Shown here: positions 10,294 through 22,700 of the stretch, in pieces
Layout of the letters: each line of letters starts with the position of its first letter
Position numbering within the stretch: the first letter of the stretch is position 1
NCBI GenBank assembly: GCA_009746045.1
Contig: RPFO01000104.1
Coordinates: forward strand, 3,759,666-3,823,665
Length of the DNA stretch: 64,000 bases
Direction: 5' to 3'
Source: Mesostigma viride
Lineage: Eukaryota > Streptophyta > Mesostigmatophyceae > Mesostigmatales > Mesostigmataceae
The notes under the pieces: generated by a model
What the model saw: only the letters and a program-made list of their open reading frames with translations
Databases searched by the model: none
What the model was told of the DNA's origin: nothing
Translations under genes and position numbers: made by a program

Positions 10294-10500
10294 GGGTACA
10301 CGCAATCCTACCGGTCTAAGCTATCTACAAAAAACAATCTAACTATAGACATGGTGCCCTCGACCCTAGGGGTCTTTTCTAGCATGCATGCTTCCCGCGT
10401 TTGCAGACACGCGGGCGCGTCCCCACTGGAGGGGGGTCGTTGTCCTCGATGATCTGAGCCCACTTGGCCTTGTCCACCATCTTGAATCGTCGTGGAAGGA
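10294..10500 (-). mobile_element. Minus-strand LINE 3' fragment abutting the GGAT array
   Basis: Read on the minus strand, the segment encodes [18 protein letters not shown] followed by VCKRGKHAC and a stop, then a 3' UTR with TAGACCGGTAGGATTGCGTG, and then enters the CATC repeat. The same junction occurs at 52083. The fragment is 5'-truncated. Confidence 0.75.
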
Positions 10501-11010
10501 CTAGGGTAGTTGTCATTGACACATTTTACTTGATGGCGGCGGTATAGGACAGTAGTGACGCGTGCACACATGCATGCATACAATGGCACAAAAGACTCGC
10601 CAGAGGCTGGCCTGCTTGAGCCATTCTCGCCGTGTACTCACAAGATGTGCAAGGTTCCTTGGAAACAAGGAGTGATAGGCTGACGAAAAGCCTCCCAATT
10701 AATTAAGCCTCCCAAGGGTGACCATATTGATAGCCTTACAGCGGTAGGCGAAACATTGTCACGAAGGGCTGGCCATGCCGCCTGGGCAGCCAATGCACTT
10801 TCGTCATGCCTCCCCATAAATTGTCTGTTTCAGGAATGATTAAAACGCACACCAGGGCACGCATACAACCCATCGCAGATGCCGCAAACACATCTGGCCC
10901 TGCATTACAAACCCACTTCTCTGCTCACGCTACTCGCTCGACTCACTCCACTCACGCTACTCACGCTGAACCCGACTTTAACAAAACTGCGTAAGTGGCT
11001 GTTTGCCACC
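10501..11010. other. Intergenic stretch, nothing recognised
   Basis: No supported exon or repeat family was found. A short near-palindrome around AATTAATT (10690-10715) pairs the two copies of GCCTCCCAA. The segment lies downstream of the stop codon of the minus-strand WQWHG protein. Confidence 0.4.
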
Positions 11011-12830
11011 TCACTCGAACATTTCCGTGTAGAACCCGTACACATATTTGGGGCTATCCAGCGCATCATAGCCATCCTCCCAGCAATCATCCGCCAGGCC
11101 GTCGCCCCCACCGCTGTTCTCCAGGAACCCGTGCCACTGCCACAGCCGCTGGCCCTCTTGCTCCTCCACGGTGACGCACACGCTCGCGTCGCCAACGTTT
11201 ACGCTCTGCCGCGAGTTGGGCTGCAGCTGGGCATCCGCCACCTCGCTGCACAGGACACGACACGTGGCGTAGAGCGAGAATGTAACAAGTGGCGCCCCAC
11301 AGAGTTATTAGTAGGTTGTTAAAAATGAGAACACGCATATAGGATTTTACTCTATTTTAGGACTCTACACAGGATTTGAAAATACTACGGCGATGTAGTT
11401 GCAGAGCCTGTTTTGTTGTTGTTGAAAGGGGGCATGCCACAATATCAATAAGACAACCTGGAAAAAAAAATGGCAGGGCAATGCGGCAATGAGAAGGCAG
11501 CGAAGAAAAAAAGTGAAGGCGGACGAAAATGACATGATCCACAAAAAAAACTGACCTTAAGGATTTATATTTTATTGTATACTTTATGTCCCACTGTTTA
11601 ATTTCTGCCCAATGTCTGCCTGTAGACAAAGTAGCGTGCCCCCACATACCGTCCCTGGCAGATAATGTCCACGATGGCCATCTCCAGCGCCATCTCAGGG
11701 TCCGCCCGCAGCCCCGCGTCCTCCCCCTGCTCCCCCTCCAGCAAATACTGGCCCGGGTATGCGACAACCCCCTGGGTCAGCGGCGGCGGTGGCCGTGACC
11801 CCGTGGCACCCGCCAGGGTGAGCAGGGTGTGGTCGAACTGATCGAAATCCTCGTCACTGTACCCATCATCAACATCGCCATCGTCCTCTGATTCGTGGCC
11901 GGTCTCATGGCTGCAAGGGTTACCACCCTGGGAGGAGCACACGTGGCCCCCCGGGGCCAGGTGATCTCCCTCCAGGGTGGTACCTGATGCGCCCGCCTGC
12001 CCCCCGGCCCCCCGGGATGTGCTCGTGATGGTTGCGCCTGCTATTGTTCCCCCCGCGGATGATGACGGGGCAGATGATGCTGGCGGCCTTGGTCCGCTCC
12101 CTCGGCAGGGCTCGTAGTAGAACCCAAACACGGGCATGAGGGAGGAGGTGAGCAGCTGCTGGCTGCCGTCACCGTCGGTCCCATGGTAATGACCGTGCCA
12201 CTGCCACACGCGGTGGTAGGGACCCTCCCCGCTCTCGTCCATGTCCGCATACACGCACACGCCGCACCCGGCGATCTGGACAAGTCGGCCAGAATTAGGC
12301 TCCAGGATGCTCTCCCTGGGGACACCGCGGAAAGAGCGCGGGGGACGAGAGAGGAATGGAATGTTTAGTACGCGGAAAGCATTTTTTTTCCTTGGTAAGG
12401 GCGACTGTGGTTGATAGCCGGTGAGGAAACGCGCCATTGCATTAGAAAGTTCCATTTGCGTCCTCGGTAGACAGGAATTATGCAGGCGAGATGGCTGTAA
12501 GCCGCGAATCTTCAACATGGACAACGTGCAAGGATCTGAGCAAGTAAGTTAACTGCATCTTCATTCACAGGATAACGCCATTCTAATTTACCTTTTCGAC
12601 GAAATAAGCGCGACGATGGCGTCCTGTAGACGATTCTCGCGAATGCTGCGAATGCTGGGCTCAGTTTCCGTCGCCCTGTAATCCACGCCATCCTTCTCGA
12701 CGGCAAGATCTCCGATTGATGCGTTGGCCAAATTTAGGTTTTCTAAAAGGCCTCGAAGGACGTTGTCCCTAACGGAGTCGTCAATAATTGACGCAAGGCC
12801 AACCCTGGAACTCACAACAGGACCAGGCAT
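11011..12830 (-). CDS. Three-exon protein with duplicated WQWHG domain, 379 aa
   Basis: The exons are 12592-12830, 11650-12315 and 11011-11245, with phases that match exactly (AG|G and CG|C junctions). Exon 1 gives 79 residues starting MPGPVVSSRVGLASIIDD, mostly helical. Exon 2 opens with ESILEPNSGRLVQIAGCGVC and reaches RVWQWHG (WQWHG at residues 117-121) and VFGFYYEP; it then carries a long Gly/Ser and acidic linker. Exon 3 opens with EVADAQLQPNSRQSVNVGD, reaches RLWQWHG (337-341) and YVYGFYTEMFE, and stops. Exons 2 and 3 thus encode paralogous domains sharing PNS, VCV, WQWHG and YGFY, begun at the same splice phase. The domain is not one I recognise and no function is assigned. It is divergent from the M20 peptidase gene. 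Confidence 0.72.
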
Positions 12831-13785
12831 GGTGTGCCGACGATAAAATGCAGGTTTTCCCCAAAGTCTAGAGCATGCCAAGACTTCCAGTGTCGGCCCT
12901 GGTCAAAATTATGCAAGGCTCGCGGGGTAATTAGAGTGCGGCTTCAGACATGCTACGTCGTTATGTCGCATGCATGCGCCGGGGGGTTTCAAAGCAATTC
13001 GATCAATGCCTGCTATGGGCACCGAAATCGATGGGGCAAAGACTCAAATTTACGGCATTTTCACTGGGCGCTTTGCGTCTCCGTGGTCGTCGTGGACACC
13101 ATAGCTGGTTGAAGCCCCAGAAAACCAACGTGGAACCATTAACCGCATCTACCATATCGGAAACTATCGGAAACACTTTTTTTCCCTCAATTTTTGAGAG
13201 ATCCCAGTTGGGGGATGCCAGTCATGCCACGCTTAATAGAACGCGTTCCACTGTGTCAATCTTGCCCACTGCCACCGCGGACCGATGCGCCGTACAGGCC
13301 GGTACGGTCAAGTGTTTTCTATATCTATGAACCTGCTATGAAGAGTGAAAGGGCAGTCTATACTCGCAAAATTTGAACGGATTGTACGGTCAAGTACCAT
13401 AGTTATGGCTGTGACGATTTTCTCCCGGCCGCGGCCGTTCGGCGGGAGTGGCAGAATAGTTACCGTACCTTGTACGATCGCAGACAGGGACCATCGACGT
13501 GGCGGGAAATTCCCGCCATGCCTGCCTGCTTTTCGGTCTCTGCCCCTTCTCCAGGGCACATTATTTATCACCCGCCCGTGACGAACTGTCAAATTGGGTT
13601 GCCATTTCTTGCCAACGAGTTTCAAGTTTCAACGTCTGAACGGGGTGTCACTGCAAGTAAATCCACGGCAGAGAACATCGTCCATTTGCCCTGTGTGCGG
13701 TCGTGTCAAATAAGACCCCGGTCTTGCGTCGGTATAACGACGTCGCATTATAAAGGCCGACCCCACTTTCTTACCTGGGTTAGGC
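12831..13785. promoter_or_regulatory. Divergent intergenic region between WQWHG and M20 genes
   Basis: The starts of two head-to-head genes are 955 bp apart. A TATAAAG motif sits at 13749-13755, about 30 bp before the first M20 ATG. The rest contains no supported exon. The motif ACGGTCAAGT occurs twice (about 13304 and 13386). Confidence 0.45.
13749..13755 (+). promoter_or_regulatory. TATA-like element of the M20 peptidase gene
   Basis: TATAAAG lies 31 bp upstream of the first in-frame ATG (13786). With normal TATA spacing, transcription would begin close to that ATG, leaving almost no leader. This raises the possibility that the second ATG at 13816, in the stronger context GAGCCATGGC, is the true start. 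Confidence 0.4.
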
Positions 13786-16700
13786 ATGAGTCCGACCAAG
13801 AAGGCAAAGGGAGCCATGGCATCCGCCTCCGAGACAGAGACAATTATTCGCGGGCTTTGGTCGAAGAGCATCCCGGACGCCTTATCTGCGTACATCCGTA
13901 TCCCGAACCAGTCGCCTCATTACGACCCACAGTGGGCATCGAACGGCCACCAAGAAAAAGTCGTCGACCTGTTTCTCGATTGGGCTAAGAAAGAAGCCCC
14001 ATGGGCACGTGCGGAGGTCGTGAAATTGGAGGGGAGGACCCCTCTTATTTTCTTTGACATTGACGGGACGGCCGAGGGTGCGGAGAAGGTTCGTATAACC
14101 ACACGAGCCCACATGACTTAATACATAGTCGCGTGCACGGATGGACGACAATATATTAAACGTCAGCATTGTATGCGTCCAGAAGCAAATCAAATGAAGA
14201 ACTTACTTAAACCCCAAGGCTCCGCTAACACACCTGCCTGGCAAGAAATAGGTCATAATCATTGGGCTGACGTTTATCGTTAATATATCGTTTCCGATTC
14301 ATCGATATCCGGCATACCCACCTATTCCCGTCCGCAGGGCAAGGTGTGCCTGCTGTACGGACACGCCGACAAGCAGCCACCCTTCCTGCCCTGGGACGAG
14401 GGGCTGGACCCCTACACGCCCGTTCTGCGGGATGGCAAGCTGTATGGGCGAGGGGGGGCAGATGACGGTGTGTGCCATATATATAGCAGTTTATAGCAGG
14501 TTGTAACCTCGCGTTGTACATGGAATGTTTGCTGTTGTGCAGAAATGCTGTGCAGAATTGCTGCTTCTGCTGTATTTATTACTGTTACTATTTATTTTAT
14601 TTGCCATCGCTACCCTGTTTATCCCACGTTTGATCACGTGCGCCTATGCCCAGCCAATATGGGTAATTATGGATTTAATTATGGTGAAGGGAAGGAAATT
14701 GCTGCAGTGCTATCGTTTTGTACTACTGGTAGCGGTAGTTCTTCATAAAGGTACACGCCGGTCACCTGGTGCACCAGGGTTTCTTACCGGCTGCGGATGT
14801 CGTCCTATGGCAGTGCCCCACCCTAAGTTTTATGGGGAATCAGCTCATTCTCTATATTTATGTGCAACTACCTGGGTGTTCGCACCATACGTTTGCCTTA
14901 ATTGTGGGCTCCTGACACCTGCCAAGGTGATAAGCCTTTAGTAATGAGGCGATCTTCTAAATTCTAATCACTGTAAGTGGCACGTTCTTATGTTACTAAT
15001 TAAGTGCTCAGAGCTGGGTTGTCTTTCACTCATTCATTATGTTTGTCATGGGACTGCCCTCCCCTCGTTTGTTGTGTTTATCATGTGGCTGCAAAGCCGT
15101 CTGTGCTACTTTCTTTCCTTCCGTTTGACACACCGCCACGTATACGGTATGTCTTATATGCCATACCCTCTTATGTGATATGCTCCCCGCCACGTATACG
15201 ATATGTCTCATATGCCATACCCTCTTATGTGATATGCTCCCATGTATGAACTACTATGTGTTTTATGCCATACCCCCTTTCCTCTATGTGATACGCTCCC
15301 ACCCATGTACGTCTTATATGACTACGCACCAGCCAGCTGACGCCAATGTGGGTCACCCACGTGGAACGTAGGGTTTACCCTCTTTCCTTTATGTACGATA
15401 CGCCCCCACCCATGTACGTCTTATATGATTTACCCTCTTTCCTTTATGTACGATACGCCCCCACCCGTGTACGTCTTATATGATTTACCCTCTTTCCTTT
15501 ATGTACGATACGCCCCCACCCATGTATGCCTTATATGATTTACCCTCTTTCCTAATGGGTTATGCTCCCGCCCACCACCCCACTTGGACACAACCGTTGG
15601 CAGGCCGCCCCACATGGCCACACACACGCACACTGTCACAAACTGAAAGTTCCTGCGTTCCTTGTCCGCATGGCTACAACCATGCGCAGGCTATCTGAAG
15701 AGTCTTATGTCCTTGACTTGTGTGTTTATGTCTGTTACTCACACGCTACGCTTTCTATTTATGTCTTTCTATTTATGTCTGTTACTCACACGCTACGCTT
15801 TCTATTTATGTCTGTTACTCACACGCTACGCTTTCTGTGTTTTATATCTTTCCCCATATGCGACATGCTGCCACGCACCGCCCGCAGGCTACGCCATGTT
15901 CGCGGCGCTCTCATCCATCCGCGCGCTGAAGGAGCAGGGGGTCCCTTACCCGCGCTGCGTGCTCATGGTGGGTGGTGTCATGGTTTGTTCCGTTCACCGT
16001 GCTGATGGTGGGTGTCATGGGTCATCCGTGCGCTGTGCTCATGGTGGGCTCCGCGGGTCCTCTCTTTTCTGTGCTCGTGGCGAGGATAATACGGCGCGTC
16101 TCCAATGCGTGCTTGTAATACTACATCGCATGTTCACCGTGTGCTCATGGCAGTTGTCGTGGACATCTGTTTTGCGTGCTTATTGTGAGGGGGGCGGGTA
16201 GCAGGTACTTGTGTGGGTGGCTGGGATGGGTACTTTGATGCTGCCCGCTCATGGCAGGGGAGGGGGCCATGGTCACCCTTGTTGTTAAGGGGGTGGGGGT
16301 GGGGGGTGGGCCACTGTGCTCATTTCAGGGGTGGCAGCCGCCCTCACTGTCCTAAATTGTTACGACTACGTGCTAAGGTGTTACTACTATGTGCTGAATT
16401 TTTTACTACGAGGTGCTAAATTGTTATCACTAGGTGCGAAATTGTTACTGCTATGTGCTAAATTATTACTACTATGCGCTAAATCGTTACTACTAGTTTT
16501 CATTCATTGGTTCAATGCATCTCTGTTGGGGAATTCACGGGGTATGCAAGCTGTTTGAGTCTGTAAGATCGTAGTAGATCGGGGGGCATAGTTCAGTAGT
16601 ATTGGGGTCACACTAAAGCAGTCGGGGCTGCATAGTTGGCCTCTGTACGGCAGCATGCTCGTGGCAGGGCTTGTGATGGGTATGGGTACAACCCCCCCTG

Positions 16701-19700
16701 TGCGTGCATGGTGTGGGGTGTGATGGGGTTTACAATCCGATCAAGATTTGCCTTGAGAAGTGTATAGAATCAGACCTTGAGTGACCCTGCCGCACAAGTC
16801 CCTGCTGAGGTATCCATCATCTCTTTTCATTGGTTGCTTGCTTCTGCATGGATTCTTTCCCGCTGCTCCGATGCTGTCGCGCCGTACCCTGCCCTGGCAA
16901 TCCTCTTGTTCTTCTCGGTGCAATCTCTTGATATATCCATTACACAAACCTGGATGCTTCTCTTTTGGCGTAAGACTCGATGTCAGCATCCAACATGTGT
17001 CAGGTGTGTTTGATGTGTTTTAAGCTTCTTGCAAAGTCTTACCTTTTATTTTTTCGGTGTCTGCTCTCTGATGTGTGTGCCGTCTCTTTGGGTTGGGTGG
17101 GGCTTCGTGTGTGTATTTCGCCCTCTGTCAACAGGTGGAGTTCTCTGAGGAGTCCGGCTCCCCCGACCTGCCCGCCTACTGCGAGCACCTCAAGGTAAAT
17201 TGAGCACAACGAACATATCACTCTAATTTAGCGCTGTTATCAGCTGTCCTACTGCGAGCGCCTCAAGGTAATTTGAGCTAACAATGATCCAATTCATCAA
17301 TGTCAAGAACCCAGTTAGTACTCTCCTTTTGCGAGCGCCTCAAGTTATATCAGGCACTTCACTATCATATACTTGATTAGTGTTAGAGAACCCTACGGTG
17401 TTTCTTGGAGCAGCCCCTATGTCTGCTGGTGTGGTCTGGTCTCCTACATGAACCTTGGACCCCCTTTTCGCGCATTACACCCCTATGGCTGGCTAATGTA
17501 CTCCCTTGCTTCACCCCCCCTTCCACGCAATGTGTGCCCTCTGTATTCCTGCAGTTAAATGGATGATGGCGTAAATTAATTTGTTATTTAATCCCTGCAG
17601 TGTTTGCTTCTCCTACGTTCCCATCCCTGCGGCATGTCCCCTGATTCTCATGCACTCTTCAACTCCCTTGCATTTCCCCTGATCTCTCTCCATCCTTCTA
17701 CTCTACCATTCGTCCTGCTCATAGTCTCCTAACCCTTAACCCTTATCTCCTAACCCTTAACCCATCTCCTAACCCTTAACCCTTATCTCCTAACCCTTGA
17801 CCCTTATCTCCAAACCCTTTACCCTAATTGTTGTATCCCTGAACCTCATTAATCTCCTCTCTACCTACTCCCCCCTGCCACCAGGATACACGCCCCAGCG
17901 GCGGGGCCGCATCAGCGACGTGGGCTGTTCACTCCTGCCCATATCTCCCTACCCCCTTCCTCCCCCTTCTCACCTTCTCACCACCCACGCCCACAGGACC
18001 GCATCGGCGCGTGGGCCTGGTTGTCTGTTGAAACGCCATCATCCTGCCCTGATCCCCTGATTACGAAGCTTCCCCATACCTGCATCTCCCCACCCACAAT
18101 CATGTCATCACAGGACCGCATCGGCGACGTGGGCCTGGTTGTGTGTCTGGACAGTGGGTCAGGCAACTACGAGCAACTCTGGATGACGTGTTCACTGCGC
18201 GGGGTGCTGGGGGGCGTGCTCACCGTGGAGGTGAGGCTTTGTCTCTAGTTATCAAGACCTTTGAAGCTCCTCATTAAGGTGATCGCTCCTTCTTGTGATA
18301 ACCGCTGTTGTATCGGGAAGTGTGCTCACGTTGGAGGCGAGGCGCCATCGCTCCGTTTGGTGAAGCTGGGGGGGTGGGTGGGTGGGTGGGGGGGGGGGGG
18401 GGGTCTTGAGGTGACCTATGGAGTGCTTGATGGTGCAATGCTCACCTTTGGGGTGAGGCGCTGGTGTGATTGGGTCTGTTCTCACCGTGGAGTTGAGGGA
18501 TTAATTAATTGAAAGCGCTTACGCGACTGCGTCATGAGGGGTTGACCCGTGGATGCCCGGCGCGCCAGCTGTTCATGTTGATAACATGCCTGCCGCCACG
18601 GCCCCGCTGGTAGCGTAAGTGGGGAGAGGGGGGGTGGAGAGGGAGGGGCGGGCGAGAGATTGCCCATAGGATGCTTGTCATTGCTATACCCAGTCACTAT
18701 GGTAGCAATTTGTCGCGATAAGTGATTGCTATACCCGCAGGGCAGAGGAGGCTGATTGGCACCACCACGATTGGTTCCATGTCGTTCTTTCAAGTCCACC
18801 TGCCCCCCTCGTTACCCCCGGCGTACCCCACCGTGCCCCCACGTGCAGATGGACCCTGTGCAACATCACACATGTTTGTCTCTCTACCTCCATCTACGCC
18901 CGTCTACACCCAAAGAAGTGGTTTCCATGTTAACCCCAGTGTGCCTCCGTTTCGCGCCTACATTCTATATCCTATATTCATCGCACCCGTCATGCTAGCA
19001 GAGCCCATGCAACGTGCTTGTTCCTGTTCTTATCATATGTCCGCTTGGCCCCATGCTTGGCTTTTAGGTGGGCCCCATAACCCCCCATTTTGACCTCATG
19101 TTCTCCCCCTATTTCGCCCCCCACGTCGCCCCCCTGCCCCTACAGATCCTCAAGGAGGGCATCCACAGCGGCGCGGCGAGCGGCATCGTGCCTTCCTCTT
19201 TTCGCATCATCCGCCAGATCCTGGACCGGCTCGAGGACTCGAAGACAGGTAAGATACTAGGACGCGATACTAACGCAAGTATACAATAGGAAAGGATCGG
19301 GTACACAGGACCAGCTCAGGGACTTGAAGACAGGTACGATACTAGGATGGATACTGAGGGGAGAAGGAGTATGCAATAGAAAGGGATCGGGTACACGGGT
19401 CCGTCTCGAGGACTCAGCAACAGGCTGCAAGAGGGGAAATGTTGAGCAGGTGCCCTAGCGAGGAGAAGGATGTGGGGATATGCTCCAAGCATATCGATTT
19501 GTATCCATGAAGGCAGCAAGCTTGAAGACTCCACGGCAGGTAACATAGTCGCCTCGTCGATAGCTAGGATGTGAGCATGGATTCATACCTGGATGCCGTA
19601 AGAAGGAAGCGGGTGCGTTTGGCCAGCTTGAGGACTCCTCGACAGTCACGTCTGCAAGGTGACAAGGCGGCTCTTTCTTTCCCGCATTCGGTTTAATAAA

Positions 19701-22700
19701 CTATTTTCAGAGAAATCCGATTATGACACTTGAGCTCCCAAGAAAACCAGCATTTGATTGAAAACAATGAGTAGAGCCCCTGCCAATGGCAGGTTTAAGT
19801 AGTCATCTCGTCTCCCTCGCATGCAGGAGCAAGAGCCCCCCAATCCACCCCAGTCCCTGGCGCCATTGCCCTCCTCCCCCGCACTGTCGCCGTTCAGGAA
19901 ACAAAACTTGATAGGATCACTGTTGCCCTAATAACAGTGAAGAAAGAAAAGGAGAAGACCCCCCCCCCTCTTCCAGGCAGCCTCGAGGGTAGCCGCTTCC
20001 ATAAAAAGACCACAAAGTGGGGCGTGTCGCAACATCTCCTTCATGGCGACTCAGCCCGCACAAGGCTATAATAACCCCCGAAGGGGCCCGACAGTAAAAG
20101 GTTAGCGAATCCGCGGAGCCGCCTCAGCAAAAAATAATTCCAGATAAAAAACCCAGAAATTTCGCATTCCGACGCCACCAGAGTTTGAACCGCTACCTGC
20201 CGGGTGCTGAGCACGGAGAAACGACAAGGCCAGGCACTGCCGCTGCCAGCCGAGACGCCTTTCCGATACTCGGTTCCTTTTGTGGGAATTTTGCAAATAT
20301 ATTTTCTTCCGGAACGCAAGAAATTAGCCGGCCGCGCATTACCCTTATATCCCTGGCTGGCCCATAACAAAAAAGGGCCGCGCACCAAGCCAAAGGCAGC
20401 GCCATGCAGCGCCCTAGGCTGTGGGCCGCTGACTGACTACCAGCGCAGTCTCATGGAATCCAAATTAATCTATTGACCTTCGCACAGTTTCCGCATTAGC
20501 TGCGGACTTCTTAGTCGACATGATTGGCTCCGCTGCTGGAATTACCAGCAGCCGGGGCGGGGCGCCCAGCCCACTTTCTATGACCACCGAGACGCTGCCC
20601 AGCAAGGTGCCAACCAGAACCACTTGGCACATTGGTAACGCAGAATTTCCGTTCCGTTCAAACCGCCCCTACCTGCCGTGAAGCCGCAAAGCCCGCGACT
20701 TCATAGCAGGCAAGGACGGGGGTCTTTGCCTAATGTTATTTAGCCCCGCTGCCATAGCAGTCGGGCCGCTCATACTGCTTCAGTGAGCACATTCAAAGAA
20801 ACAATTACGGTTCACAACCCGCCGACCGTGCTTATCCAGCCTACCGTCAAAATGGAAAACGGCAAAACCAGAAATATCCTAACGCTGACAATCTAATAAT
20901 TCAGCCAGCCAGCTCATCTGTCACACGTCTGAGCTGTCAGGCCATGTGTACTCTACGAATGCAACCCTGAACACACTACCCAACCAAGCAGCACACCAAC
21001 CAGTTGGTGAGTGCCGGTGACATCAGATTTTATTACAGCTTTTTGACGCAACTTCCGTCAGCATTCCACACATGGCCGGCCGTTCAAACAAACGGCGCCT
21101 GACTTACAAAAGGCAAAGCTAGTTGCAAGTAGGATTCCCCGGTAAACAACAAGCCGTCCCCATTCATCTAACAAGCCTTTCCACATGTACAGCTACAAGG
21201 TTGTGGCGGCTCTTTCTTTCCCGCATTCTGTTTAATAAACTATTTTCAGAAAATCCGATTCTCGTCGTGCTTTCCTTGTTCTTTCTTTTGGTCCCTTTCT
21301 TTCCTTTGGTATGAACCCTGGGTATGGCCCTAACAACCCTCAGGGTCCGGGAGAAGCTTTTATATTCTCCTGGGCTATCAGGGGTTAGCATGCAACCTAC
21401 CCCCACACCCGTCATCATGGCCGAGCGTACAGTCGTCTTGGATAGTCCGGATGAGGCGGAGTTGCTATCTGCGACTCCCGACCTGGGCGAGTAGTCGCGC
21501 CACTTGCCTTCGCAGGTGCAATATCCGCGTAGAAAAGTATCTCATTGGGTACTCCGTGGCATGCCTTCAGTGCATGTCCACGCTCTTACTTACTTACTTA
21601 CTTTCCTTTGGTCATTTGTTTGGTCCTTTGTTACTCACTATCGATTGCCTGTCCGGCTATTCGTTTGACCGCATCTTCTACCTCGACAAGTTGAGGGTGG
21701 AGTTGGGGTTCCCAAACACGCTCCTGACATTCCCTAAATAATAAGTCTTATTGATTCCTGTGAATCAAATGGAATCCTCGATCTGCGGGCGCACCCTTCT
21801 TCCCCCACTCCACCCGAGTCTATTCGCTCACGCGTCTAGTCGCTTGCAAGTCTACCTGTCTTTCTGTCGGCATGCCACGCCGCGCTTTCCATCCCATCCA
21901 TTTCCAACATCCAACAAGTGGTGCTGACTCGCCTCTCCCCCCCCCCCCCTTGAAACCCCAGGCCAAGTCACCGAGGAGGCCGCTGCCTTCCTGTGCACCG
22001 AGATCCCCGAGGACCGCTTGGCACAGGTCAAGCTGGCCTCCCAGACGCTGGGGCAGAAGGTGTTCACAGAATTGCCCTGGACGGATGGCGCGGGGCCGGA
22101 TCCGTCAGCGCCCACGGAGGAGCTGATGCTGCGCCGCACGTGGAAGCCCACGGTCTCATACACCGGTGGGTGGATGAACATGATGATAATTATACGCGTG
22201 TGTTAGGAGGTAAAGGTTGGGTGGATGAACATGACAACAGTTACACAAGAGTGTTGGGGATGGACATGACAACAGTTGCCAGGTGGGTGCATGAATCATG
22301 ATGACACGAGTGTGGTAGGAGGGAAGGGTGGGTGCATGAATCATGATGACACGAGTGTGGTAGGAGGGAAGGGGGTGGGTGCATGAATCATGATGACACG
22401 AGTGTGGTAGGAGGGAAGGGGTGGGTGGATGAATCATGATGACACGAGTGTGGTAGGAGGGAAGGGGGGGGTTGCATGAATCGTGATGACACGAGTGTGG
22501 TAGGAGGGAAGGGGGGGTGCATGAATCATGATGACACGAGTGTGGTAGGAGGGAAGGGTGGGTGCATGAATCATGATGACACGAGTGTGGTAGGAGGGAA
22601 GGGGGGTGGTGGATGAATCATGATGACACGAGTGTGGTAGGAGGGAAGGGGGTGGGTGCATGAATCATGATGACACGAGTGTGGTAGGAGGGAAGGGGTG

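Noticed and set aside
8598-10452. Very long frames on both strands reading [16 protein letters not shown] or GREGGREG
   Set aside because: They are translations of tetranucleotide arrays, open in several frames on both strands at once; not genes.
17247-17346. Extra M20 exons from copies of TGCGAGCGCCTCAAG
   Set aside because: They are degraded copies of the end of exon 4 without their own acceptors; treated as echoes.
20041-20480. Overlapping short frames in M20 intron 6
   Set aside because: No coding composition, and exons 6 and 7 join exactly in phase across the region.
19668-21268. Complete LTR retrotransposon between the two 55 bp direct repeats
   Set aside because: No gag or pol motifs, no primer-binding site and no target duplication were found; kept only as a repeat.
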